Source: Nematostella vectensis (lineage: Eukaryota; Cnidaria; Anthozoa; Actiniaria; Edwardsiidae). From it: a DNA stretch of 64,000 nt. Positions 1 to 10,793 of the stretch are shown here, one piece after another. The notes under the pieces were generated by a model. It was not told the DNA's origin and did no database searches. It saw only the letters and a program-made list of their open reading frames with translations. Location: positions 2,609,001-2,673,000 of the forward strand of contig NC_064044.1 of the NCBI RefSeq assembly GCF_932526225.1. The letters are read 5' to 3'. The first letter of the stretch is position 1; each line of letters opens with the position of its first letter. Position numbers and translations under genes: made by a program.

Positions 1-90
1 CCCAAAAAGGTCAATTCTATACATGACACCAGAAACCCAAAAAGATCAGTTCTATTCATGACACCTGTATTCCAAAAACTCAAAAGGTCA
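1..90. repeat. Short tandem repeat at left window edge (~36 bp unit)
   Basis: About two and a half imperfect copies of a unit with the core CCCAAAAAGRTCARTTCTAT followed by ATGACACC are visible. The array runs off the left edge. It sits in the intron upstream of the first visible EBAG9 exon. Confidence 0.6.
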
Positions 91-302
91 GATTTATATA
101 CTGCTGGGATATTTCCTTTTTGTAATATAACTCATTCGTATACAATATACATTCTTCCTCTCTGAGCTGACTTATCATTGTCATAATTTTGTCAACAGCA
201 ATTGAAGTCAGCTTTTTATCAAATACAAAGTCAGCACCAAATCACCATTGTTCTATCACCATTTGTGAAACCATTTGCCATTGTATTGTTTTTTTTTTAT
301 AG

Positions 303-395
303 ATTGCTGTAAAGAAAACAAAGTCAAACCCAAACCAACATATGAAGCAAGTAACCAACAGACTGAACTTTGATATGACCTACCCTCCCCCCCAG
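303..395 (+). CDS. EBAG9: EBAG9 (RCAS1) orthologue, penultimate coding exon
   Basis: The exon lies between an acceptor (poly-T then ATAG) and a donor (CAG|GTTAG). It is 93 nt, 31 codons, phase 0 at both ends. The translation starts IAVKKTKSNPN and ends NRLNFDMTYPPPQ. This matches the part of human EBAG9 with IVIKKREPLNF and SRLAATQDLPF, just before the acidic and coiled-coil tail. EBAG9 is a small Golgi/secretory-pathway membrane protein that modulates regulated exocytosis and O-glycan display in vertebrates. Exons for the N-terminal membrane anchor would lie to the left of the window. The exon is short and only moderately conserved, but it joins in frame to the strongly matching next exon. 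Confidence 0.75.
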
Positions 396-2863
396 GTTAG
401 TTTTTTTACATACTACCCTGTTTCCTTTTCCCCATCTCTTCTTTCTTCCCTCTTAAGGTGGCCCGCTTTTATTAATAAGAATGTTTTCCCAAAAAATCAT
501 TGATCTTCGAAGCCCTTCCATACGATCATTATTTGTGTGATCTCTCTAATCCCTTCGAGTTCTACAGTAGTAATATATAAAATACTGTACATTCTGAGTT
601 CATTGTAATGCTAGATTAGATCCAAACTGATTGCAGATTAATCAAAGGTTGAAGACCCTAGTACCAAAACATTGTGCAATTATTGAATTGTGTATTTGAA
701 GGAACCTATTAAGTAATCATTCATGCAAGAAGGAACCAAGGTCCCATTGTTCGGTGGCAAAAAGCTTACCCCATATAGGATCTTTTTATCCAAAGCATAC
801 TGGTGAGAACATGTAGAATATAGTAAGATTTTGAGGAAATTGTGTGAAGAATGTGCTCCCTAATATATCTTATTGTCGATTTTCTGTTTTGAATCCATCA
901 GATGGAGCACGGACAATAGCTTTTTTCTCTTCTAATTTTAAGAGTGTTGGGACAGTTCTCTGAGGGTCGTTGCTAGGCAAACTTTAAGACGTTATAAATC
1001 AGCCAAACATTTGTGAAATGGAATGCATTTAGGCATGGCATCATTGTTAGAATCATCTACGCATGCGCAATTGAATAATGTGAAAAAGCCTGGTTACTAA
1101 TGCAAATGTTGTGATTAATTATCTTATGAAAATATCAACTTTTCTCTCGCCTTTTTAACAGTGAAATACGCATTGAAACAACTCTTTATTTGCTCAAATC
1201 AGCACTTCAAGTCGCTAAGTAGGTGCCCTAGGTATAAAAACGTGCTTGCCCACTTTTATTCTACGTTATTTGCTGTTAATTACGTTTTTCTTGTCAGTTT
1301 TAGGCGTTTGCTAAAAATGTTGTTTGCGCAAGTTGTTTTCCCGCCAATCGATTTTCCTGCCCGAAAGTGTGAAGTTCCCGGATGATAGCCCACGCGCCGA
1401 ACAACTGAATTGCCACTTACTAAGGTTCCTTTAACAAAGTTCCCCACATCAACTTTCTCTTATAAGCCATATTACAAAAAAATAATAATCCCTAACAATA
1501 AATAAAAAAAACATTAGGTAAAATATTGTTTTAAGTGTAACTTATGCTTTAATTCTTTGTCTCGGCCAATCAAATTTCTGGTATTCACAACAACATTTTT
1601 TTACATGCCAGTGTGCATTTTGCATTCCATGCATTTTTTCGAGGTTAGCTCTTAACTGGACTGTTACTGAGATATAATGATATCCAGTCTGGCCAAACTT
1701 GTTATAAATCTTTTTTTCTAGATTTTCAAATTGTTATAGTCAACTTTTAAAAAGATCAGCCCAATGAAATATCATATTTCATAAGCGAGATCCTTAACAA
1801 CCCTGTTGATTTATTACAGTATGTTATTTTAGAAGTGTCTACATTTTGTTATTGTCTATCTACCTAGACTATGACTCTTCATAAAGTAATGCTAAAGAAT
1901 GTAAAATTTTAACCCCTGATTGGTTCAGAAGAGTTGGTGAAAACTATGCATGCCAGTTTAATGTCATTAAGAACAATACTTTTACTAAAATCATTTTTAT
2001 GTGCATATGATGTACTTATCCATTGATGAGGCCACAGCCTTACATAATAAAACAAAACTAAATTCTGTCCTGTTTATTTGTTTAATCTTCCATTAAATCC
2101 TAAAGTTGTGCACATAGCCTGCATTCAGTTGTGCTGTGAAAGGCTTAAGAAACCATCCATGCAAAAACAAACCAAAGTCTCATTGTCCTGCGGCAAAAAG
2201 CTTTATAATAGCTTTCCCACATATATTTTGTAATAAACACACAGGCCCAAGATATAGAATATAGTGAGATTTTGAGGAAATTTCATGAAACATGTGCTCC
2301 CTAATATATCTTTTCCAAGATTTTTTTTAACCAATCAAAGAAGAATGAACTATAGTTTTTCTTGAGATAATTTTCACAAGGTTCCCCATGTTAGATTTGT
2401 CTAATAAGCCATATATGTCACTGTTAAATATTTGTATTATTTGAATTAGTAAATGTTGCGCTTAGCCTGTGATTCAGCTCTCACGCTGCTAAAGGTTAAA
2501 AAAAACATACCTACCTACCTATCTATTACACATACTAATAAATCCTAAAACTCAAATATTAAAAATGTTAGGCATCATTCAGTTTTAAGTGTAACTTATG
2601 TTGTAATTTTTTGTCTTGGCCAATCAAATTTTGAATATTAACAAAGGCATTTTTGACATACAAATGTGCATATGCCGTTGGGTTGCCCAGTTCTTACACA
2701 GAGCATTATTTAATAAGCCATATTATTAAATCACAGTTTCTTGTGTAGCCTTCCTTAGAGAGCTACCTCCAAACAAATGCCATAGCCACTATCTTACATG
2801 GCTCTTTACCAAATATATTGCATGGACTTAAAAATATTGTTATTTGTTACATTTCCTCTTTAG
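396..2863 (+). other. EBAG9 last intron, with two diverged copies of a dispersed repeat
   Basis: No coding exon is visible in this AT-rich intron. Two related segments occur: 715-1000 plus 1430-1625 resemble 2148-2385 plus 2385-2665. Shared landmarks are GGCAAAAAGCTT, TGTGCTCCCTAATATATCTT, TTTTAAGTGTAACTTATG and TTGTCTYGGCCAATCAAAT. The first copy carries about 430 extra bases between the two halves. They look like two old insertions of one interspersed repeat; no ORF is associated. Confidence 0.55.
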
Positions 2864-3082
2864 GCTGACTTAGGCTCATGGGAAGATGGCGATGATAGTG
2901 GCGGATGGGATGCAGAGGGCATGTCTGAGCAGGAGCTGGATATACAAGCTGACAAAGTCATACGAGAGCAAAAACAAGCGGAAAGGGAAAGGAGAGCAAT
3001 GGAACAACAGAGGAAGAAGGAGGAGCGAGAAGCACTCAGGCAGGGCAAGAAGATGCAGCATCTAGGTACCAAGCTTCATTGA
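2864..3082 (+). CDS. EBAG9: EBAG9 (RCAS1) orthologue, terminal coding exon
   Basis: The exon follows the acceptor TTTCCTCTTTAG and ends at TGA (3080-3082). It gives 72 residues. It begins ADLGSWEDGDDSGGWDAEGM, continues as a charged helix (QADKVIREQKQAERERRAME, then QQRKKEEREALRQGKK) and ends QHLGTKLH. Human EBAG9 ends with the same layout: ELGDLDTWQ, AWQAEEVLRQQKLADREKRA, AEQQRKKMEKEAQR and the terminus GVKLS. The helix is the coiled-coil tail of the family, thought to face the cytosol and mediate oligomerisation. The last five codons (T-K-L-H-stop) form the start of the first unit of the 41-bp minisatellite that follows, so the 3' UTR is a tandem repeat from the stop codon on. Confidence 0.85.
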   Translation, partial: ADLGSWEDGDDSGGWDAEGMSEQELDIQADKVIREQKQAERERRAMEQQRKKEEREALRQGKKMQHLGTKLH

Positions 3083-4953
3083 TGGATTCATCTTTACATC
3101 ATCTATAGACCAAGCTACATTGATGGATTCATCTTTACATTATCTATAGACCATGCTACATTGATGGATTCATCTTTACATCATCTATAGACCATGCTAC
3201 ATTGATGGATTCATCTTTACATTATCTATAGACCATGCTACATTGATGGATTCATCTTTACATCATCTAGGGACCAAGCTATATTGATGGATTTCTTTTA
3301 AAATCATCATGGACCAAGCTATAATATTGATGGATTCATCTTCACATCATCTATAGACCATGCTACATTGACGGATCCATCTTAACATCATCTATAGACC
3401 ATGCTACATTGATGGATTCATCTTTACATCATCTATAGACCAAGCTACATTGATGGATTCATCTTAACATCATCATGGACCAAGCTACATTGATGGATTC
3501 ATCTTAACATCATCTATAGACCGTGCTACATTGATGGATTCATCTTAACATCATCTATAGACCAAGCTACATTGATGGATTTATCTTAACATCATCTATA
3601 GACCATGCTACATTGTTGAATTCATCTTAACATCATCTATAGACCATGCTACATTGATGAATTCATCTTCACATCATCTATACACCGTGCTACATTGATG
3701 GATTCATCTTAACATCATCTATAGACCAAGCTACATTGATGGATTTATCTTAACATCATCTATAGACCATGCTACATTGATGAATTCATCTTCACATCAT
3801 CTATAGACCGTGCTACATTGATGGATTCATCTTAACATCATCTATAGACCAAGCTACATTGATGGATTTATCTTAACATCATCTATAGACCATGCTACAT
3901 TGTTGAATTCATCTTAACATCATCTATAGACCATGCTACATTGATGAATTCATCTTCACATCATCACCGTGCTACATTGATGGATTCATCTTTACATTAT
4001 CTTTAGACCAAGCTACATTGATGGATTCATCTTAACATCATCTATAGACCATGCTACATTGATGAATTCATCTTAACATCATCTATAGACCATGCTACAT
4101 TGATGAATTCATCTTCACATCATCTATAGACCGTGCTACATTGATGGATTCATCTTAACATCCTCTATAGACCAAGCTATGATGGATTCATCTTAACATC
4201 ATCTATAGACCATGCTACATTGATGAATTCATCTTCACATCATCTATAGACCATGCTACATTGATGAATTCATCTTCACATCATCTATAGACCGTGCTAC
4301 ATTGATGGATTCATCTTAACATCATCTATAGACCAAGCTACATTGATGGATTTATCTTAACATCATCTATAGACCATGCTACATTGTTGAATTCATCTTA
4401 ACATCATCTATAGACCATGCTACATTGATGAATTCATCTTCACATCATCTATAGACCGTGCTACATTAATGGATTCATCTTTACATTATCTTTAGACCAA
4501 GCTACATTGATGGATTCATCTTAACATCATCTATAGACCATGCTACATTGATGAATTCATCTTAACATCATCTATAGACCATGCTACATTGATGAATTCA
4601 TCTTCACATCATCTATAGACCGTGCTACATTGATGGATTCATCTTAACATCCTCTATAGACCAAGCTACATTGATGGATTCATCTTAACATCATCTATAG
4701 ACCATGCTACATTGATGAATTCATCTTCACATCATCTATAGACCGTGCTACATTGATGGATTCATCTTAACATCATCTATAGACCAAGCTACATTGATGG
4801 ATTTATCTTAACATCATCTATAGACCATGCTACATTGTTGAATTCATCTTAACATCATCTATAGACCATGCTACATTGATGAATTCATCTTCACATCATC
4901 TATAGGCCGTGCTACATTGATGGATTCATCTTAACATCATCTATAGACCAAGC
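3068..4953. repeat. 41-bp minisatellite starting inside the EBAG9 stop-codon region (~46 units)
   Basis: The consensus unit runs ACCAAGCTACATTGATGG, ATTCATCTTNACATCATC, TATAG. Unit 1 contains the real EBAG9 stop, with CTT in place of CTA, so T-K-L-H-stop is preserved synonymously across units. Common variants are ACCATGC, ACCGTGC, GATGAATTC and GTTGAATTC. Blocks of several units recur in the same variant order (for example near 3680, 3800, 4290 and 4730), showing multi-unit amplification. No AATAAA is visible within the array. Confidence 0.9.
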
Positions 4954-5602
4954 AATATTTTTGTTGGTTTGATATGGGAAAAAAGGGAATCAGACAATAG
5001 GCTCCGCAAAAAAGAAAGAAGGAATCTGGTAGGTAGAGACGAATTGGGATCCAGTTAGAACTAGTACAGAATGTATGGGACTCGAACCTGTGTCTGGACC
5101 GATTCAACTGTAAAAAGCTCCTTTTTTATATCATGAAAAAGCAAGTGCATGGATAATAATAACAAGCTATTATTTATTTCTATATATTTGGACTCCAAGC
5201 CACAGTGACAAGAAGATTTAGCAAAAAATTGTCGTTTTTGCCAAACGCGGCTACTTCCATAGAAGGATGCCGTACCTTAGTTCGTAAACTTTATAACTTG
5301 TAATCAGAAGACAAAAACAGTGTCTGTGACCATCTTTGGTAAATGAAGAAAATATCTGAAAAAGAAACTAAGACTCCTCGGTACCAGTCCCTCAAAACGA
5401 CAACGTTTTCTTCATATGCAACATCTAGCCCCCCCTCCCCCCCCCCCAAATCTGACAATATGACATGGTATGTTTAATGTGAGCAGAGGCATACTTATAC
5501 CTGATGGAGAATGCTGAGGCATGTGTCGGGTGTATGTCAATGAATTCCAAGTATCGAGTTTGAAAGGACAGCTGTATCATCTTTTAAGCAATAAATTCCT
5601 AC
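4954..5602. other. Intergenic segment with a dispersed repeat copy
   Basis: No gene is seen. The segment 5215-5330 (containing AAATTGTCGTTTTTGCCAAA, then CGTAAACTTTATAACTTGTA) is related to 14998-15118, so both are copies of an interspersed repeat. A poly-C tract lies near 5430-5447. An AATAAA at about 5589-5594 is the first clear polyadenylation hexamer noticed downstream of the EBAG9 stop, some 2.5 kb away. Confidence 0.45.
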
Positions 5603-5897
5603 CGACAATGTATATGCTGCATTGCTTCACAACTCATGCCTACCCATAATGCATTGCCTCGCAACACATGCCTACCCATAATGCATCGCCTCGCAGCTCA
5701 TGCCTTCCCATAATACATTGCCTAACAACTTAGGCCTACCCATAATGCATTGCCTCGCATTTCATGCCTACCCATAATACATTGCCTCGCAACTCATGAC
5801 TTCCCATAATACATTGCTTCATAACTCATGCCTACCCATAATACATTGTCTCGCAACTCATGCCTTCCCATAATACATTGCCTCGCAACTCATGCCA
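5603..5897. repeat. 32-bp tandem repeat (~9 units)
   Basis: Imperfect units have the core CCTACCCATAATGCATTGCC followed by TCGCAACTCATG. The units are more diverged than in the neighbouring 61-bp satellite, suggesting an older array. Confidence 0.85.
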
Positions 5898-5969
5898 TTA
5901 AAATATCTTTGTTTAGTTTTAGCACTTATATTGATTAAGGTGACGGTTTTTTTTTTTTTTTTTTTTGCC

Positions 5970-8592
5970 AGGTTCCACGCTCTACTGTACTTAGTAAGCT
6001 ATGGGTTCTTTTCTTGTGTTGAGTATTGCTAGGTTCCACGCTCTACTGTACTTAGTGAGCTATGGGTTCTTTTCTTGTGTTTAGTATTGCTAGGTTCCAC
6101 GCTCTACTGTACTTAGTGAGCTATGGGTTCTTTTCTTGGGTTGAGTATTGCTAGGTTCCACGCTATACTGTACTTAGTAAGCTATGGGTTCTTTTCTTGT
6201 GTTGAGTATTGCTAGGTTCCACGCTATACTGTACTTAGTAAGCTATGGGTTCGTTTCTTGTGTTGAGTATTGCTAGGTTTCACGCTATACTGTACTTAGT
6301 GAGCTATGGGTTCTTTTCTTGTGTTGAGTATTGCTTGGTTCCACGCTATACTGTACTTAGTAAGCTATGGGTTCTTTTCTTGTGTTGAGTATTGCTAGTT
6401 TCCACTCTACTGTTCTTAGTAAGCTATGGGTTCTTTTCTTGTGTTGAGTATTGCTAGGTTCCACGCTCTACTGTACTTAGTAAGCTATGGGTTCTTTTCT
6501 TGTGTTGAGTATTGCTAGGTTCCACTCTACTGTTCTTAGTAAGCTATGGGTTCGTTTCTTGTGTTGAGTATTGCTAGGTTCCACGCTATACTGTACTTAG
6601 TGAGCTATGGGTTCTTTTCTTGTGTTGAGTATTGCTAGGTTTCACGCTATACTGTACTTAGTAAGCTATGGGTTCTTTTCTTGTGTTGAGTATTGCTAGG
6701 TTTCACGCTATACTGTACTTAGTAAGCTATGGGTTCGTTTCTTGTTCTGAGTATTGCTAGGTTCCACGCTATACTGTACTTAGTAAGCTATGGGTTCTTT
6801 TCTTGTGTTGAGTATTGCTAGGTTCCACGCTATACTGTGCTTAGTGAGCTATGGGTTCTTTTCTTGAGTTGAGTATTGCTAGGTTCCACGCTCTACTGTA
6901 CTTAGTAAGCTATGGGTTCTTTTCTTGTGTTGAGTATTGCTAGGTTTCACGCTATACTGTACTTAGTAAGCTATGGGTTCTTTTCTTGTGTTGAGTATTG
7001 CTAGGTTCCACGCTCTACTGTACTTAGTAAGCTATGGGTTCTCTTCTTGTGTTGAGTATTGCTAGGTCCCACGCTATACTGTACTTAGTAAGCTATGGGT
7101 TCTTTTCTTGTGTTGAGTATTGCTTGGTTCCACGCTATACTGTACTTAGTAAGCTATGGGTTCTTTTCTTGTGTTGAGTATTGTCAGGTTCCACGCTATA
7201 CTGTACTTAGTAAGCTATGGGTTCGTTTCTTGTTCTGAGTATTGCTAGGTTCCACGCTATACTGTACTTAGTAAGCTATGGGTTCTTTTCTTGTGTTGAG
7301 TATTGCTAGGTTCCACGCTCTACTGTACTTAGTGAGCTATGGGTTCTTTTCTTGTGTTGAGTATTGCTAGGTTCCACGCTATACTGTACTTAGTAAGCTA
7401 TGGGTTCTTTTCTTGTGTTGAGTATTGCTAGGTTCCACGCTCTACTGTACTTAGTAAGCTATGGGTTCTTTTCTTGTGTTGAGTATTGCTAGGTTTCACG
7501 CTATACTGTACTTAGTAAGCTATGGGTTCTTTTCTTGTGTTGAGTATTGCTAGGTTCCACGCTCTACTGTACTTAGTAAGCTATGGGTTCTCTTCTTGTG
7601 TTGAGTATTGCTAGGTTCCACGCTCTACTGTACTTAGTAAGCTATGGGTTCTTTTCTTGTGTTGAGTATTGCTAGGTTTCACGCTATACTGTACTTAGTA
7701 AGCTATGGGTTCTTTTCTTGTGTTGAGTATTGCTAGGTCCCACGCTATACTGTACTTAGTAAGCTATGGGTTCTTTTCTTGTGTTGAGTATTGCTTGGTT
7801 TCACGCTATACTGTACTTAGTAAGCTATGGGTTCTTTTCTTGTGTAGAGTATTGCTAGGTTCCACGCTCTGCTGTACTTAGTAAGCTATGGGTTCTTTTC
7901 TTGTTCTGAGTATTGCTAGGTTCCACGCTATACTGTGCTTAGTAAGCTATGGGTTCTTTTCTTGTGTTGAGTATTGCTAGGTTTCACGCTATACTGTTCT
8001 TAGTAAGCTATGGGTTCGTTTCTTGTTCTGAGTATTGCTAGGTTCCACGCTATACTGTGCTTAGTGAGCTATGGGTTCTTTTCTTGTGTTGAGTATTGCT
8101 AGGTTCCACGCTCTGCTGTACTTAGTAAGCTATGGGTTCTTTTCTTGTGTTGAGTATTGCTAGGTTCCACGCTATACTGTACTTAGTAAGCTATGGGTTC
8201 TTTTCTTGTGTTGAGTATTGCTAGGTTCCACGCTATACTGTGCTTAGTAAGCTATGGGTTCTTTTCTTGTGTTGAGTATTGCTAGGTTTCACGCTATACT
8301 GTTCTTAGTAAGCTATGGGTTCGTTTCTTGTTCTGAGTATTGCTAGGTTTCACGCTATACTGTTCTTAGTAAGCTATGGGTTCGTTTCTTGTGTCGAGTA
8401 TTGCTAGGTTCCACGCTATACTGTGCTTAGTAAGCTATGGGTTCTTTTCTTGAGTTGAGTATTGCTAGGTTTCACGCTATACTGTTCTTAGTAAGCTATG
8501 GGTTCGTTTCTTGTTCTGAGTATTGCTAGGTTCCACGCTATACTGTGCTTAGTGAGCTATGGGTTCTTTTCTTTTGTTGAGTATTGCTAGGT
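5970..8592. repeat. 61-bp satellite, left block (~43 units)
   Basis: The unit reads AGGTTCCACGCTATACTGTA, CTTAGTAAGCTATGGGTTCT, TTTCTTGTGTTGAGTATTGC, T. Successive AGGTTCC starts are 61 bp apart (5970, 6031 and so on). Variants include CTCTACTG, GTTCGTTTC, TTGTTCTGAG and TTTCACG. A run of about 24 T precedes the array. The block is interrupted at 8593 by a LINE insertion and resumes at 10794 in phase. Confidence 0.95.
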
Positions 8593-10793
8593 TATATAAA
8601 TAATAATAAATAAAGACTTTATTTAAAGAGGAAGAACTTAATAGCCAATTGGCTAATAACCTTGTGGCCCTCACCTAAAATATTACATACTAAAAATTTA
8701 CAATTACACTTACTAAAAATATATTATAAAAATGGCAGAGAAGTATATATAAATATATATCTATATTAAGCTATGTAAAACTAAATAAACATAAATCAAA
8801 CACTATAAAAATTAAACGTTAAAATGTTGCAAAATCTTTTGATCATGTAAAGCTTTGTTCCACAAATTAATTTTAAAACATCTAAGAGAGTACTTTTCTG
8901 GCATCTATACTTAAACTGTTCCATAGTTTTGATGCGGAGACAGCAAAGGTGCGCCCACCTTCGGTCTCGCGCTTATACTTAGGGCATATAACATTAAGTT
9001 TACTGTATCTCGTGTTTCTAGTGACGATCACTGTTTAAGGACAAATGTTCTTGGAGATAACTTGGTACATTACTGTTTATGCGTTTGTACATAACTGCGC
9101 AACGATCAGCTTTACATTGTTCATAGAATGGAAGCCACTGGAGTCTGTTAAAAAGTTCGACTGATGGAGTCAAACGATCCGCATACAAGATTGTTCGCGC
9201 CGCACGCTTTTGAAGCTTTAGAATTTTGTACTGCGACTCTTTGTCGCAAGATGACCATATTACATTAGCGTAATTCATAAAGGGCTTTATGATAGCATTA
9301 AAATAATTAATGCGTTGGTTTAATGGCAGGTACGAACCAATGTTTCTCAAGATAGCTATGCGGGAAGCGAGCTTTTTACATACTTTTTCTATGTGAATGT
9401 TAAATGACAACAAACTATCAATTTCAAGGCCCAAGAGAGTTGCTTTGTTAACATTATCTAAAATTGTATTTCCATCGATTGAAATATTAAGTTGACTGTT
9501 TAATCTTGTGGTAGCCGTTTTCCTGTAATCGTCAGAACCTTGGTCTTCGATTTATTAAGTGGTAGCTTGTTCGCAGTAGCCCAAGACTGAATTTCGCTTA
9601 CACAGGTGTTTAAAGAGCGTTCCAGTTTTGAGATATTTTGGGTATCCGCGGATGCTGTGACTGTATCGTCAGCGTAAAGATCTATTTGAGAGCTTACATG
9701 CAGCGGCAAGTCATTAATGAATAGAATATAGAATAATGGACCCAAAATGCTCCCTTGCGGAATTCCGTGCTTGATAGGAGCGTCACGTGACATCTTGCCA
9801 TCCACACATACCGTTTGCATCCTATTTGATAAATAAGATGAACACCATTTAAGTTCCTGACCGTCAATTCCATACACCTGTAGTTTTTTATCAAGAGTGC
9901 GTGGTCAACCATGTCGAACGCTTTTTGGTAATCTACCAACACCAAGCCTGACACTTTGTCATTGTCTAGATTAAATAAGAGGTCATCTATCAATTTGATT
10001 AACGCAGTTTCAGTACTATGCTTTTTACGAAAGCCTGATTGCCATGCTTTCGCACAGAAACGCGTAAAGCGAATCATGCACATGACGATCAATTACTTTC
10101 GATAAAACAGGGAGCACTGAAATAGGACGAAAATTGCTTGGATGATGCTCACTTCCACTTTTAAACAAAGGCGTGACCTTAGCTTTCCTCCAGCGTGATG
10201 CAAATGTTCCCATAGAAATGGACAGATTTATGAGTCGGGCAATACTTGGTGCAACTGCTGGTGCGGCAACACGTAAAATACGGGCGCTAATTTTGTCGAT
10301 ACCAGCCGCCTTGTGTGCGCTAATCTTATCTATTATGTGCGCAACTTGACAGTTCGTAATAGTTGGAATTTTGAAATGTAAATCTGGATCCTTTCTAGAG
10401 TTTATCAATTTAGAGATATCAAAGTTCACATTAGTGAGCTGGCTTCGTATTTTTTCAGCGATGGTAGAAAAATAAGAATTAAATTGCTCAGCTATCTCCG
10501 CTTTATCAAGCACATCGTGATCATCAATTTTCAACTTGTTGATTTCTCTACATTTCTTATTTGAGCCAGTAAGAGTTTTGATGGATTTCCAGATGGCGCT
10601 TGGATTGTTTTTGTTCTCCTCAAAGGAATTAATGTAGTATTCACGCTTTGCTGAACGCAAGACTTTGACGGCTTTGTTTCTCGCGACTCTATAATTAATC
10701 CAGTCATTTGCATCATCTGAACGCCTTGCCACCTTAAGAAGGTGATCCCTTGTATGTAGGTTTTTTTATTACGGCTTTTGTTATCCGTGGTTT
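8593..10793 (-). mobile_element. 5'-truncated CR1/L2-like LINE inserted in the 61-bp satellite
   Basis: The element is on the minus strand, with its 3' end at low coordinates. It carries a reverse transcriptase and the conserved C-terminal tail. Its 3' end is a short ATT/ATTT-rich tail rather than a pure poly-A. The 5' end stops between where the endonuclease and RT would be, so the endonuclease and any ORF1 are absent. Both flanks are satellite. The 7 bp CTAGGTT occurs immediately left (8586-8592) and right (10794-10800); removing the element plus one copy restores an intact satellite unit. This is a target-primed insertion with a 7-bp target-site duplication. Confidence 0.92.
8825..10790 (-). 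pseudogene. Reverse transcriptase pseudogene of the LINE
   Basis: Homologous RT segments occur in shifting frames. 10732-10025 covers the region before and into the fingers (RSAKREYYINSFEENKNN to FRPISVLPVLSKVIDRH). About 10092-9890 has the HSTETAL block and LVDYQKAFDMVDHALL. 9877-9500 has KHGIPQGSILGPLFYILFIN and the catalytic YADD motif (LYADDTVTAS). 9434-9018 is the thumb-like region (NVIWSSCDKESQYKILKLQK). The C-terminal block follows to about 8825 (FAVSASKLWNSLS). At least three frameshifts, near 10050, 9890 and 9490, break the frame, and another lies near 8890. The start of the ORF is missing. The order of blocks and the KLWNSL tail are typical of CR1/L2-type elements. It is dead as a gene. 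Confidence 0.9.

Noticed and set aside
5060-5110. tRNA-like T-arm on the minus strand (GGTTCGAGTCC)
   Set aside because: The stem does not pair properly and no A box, anticodon arm or acceptor stem could be found upstream.
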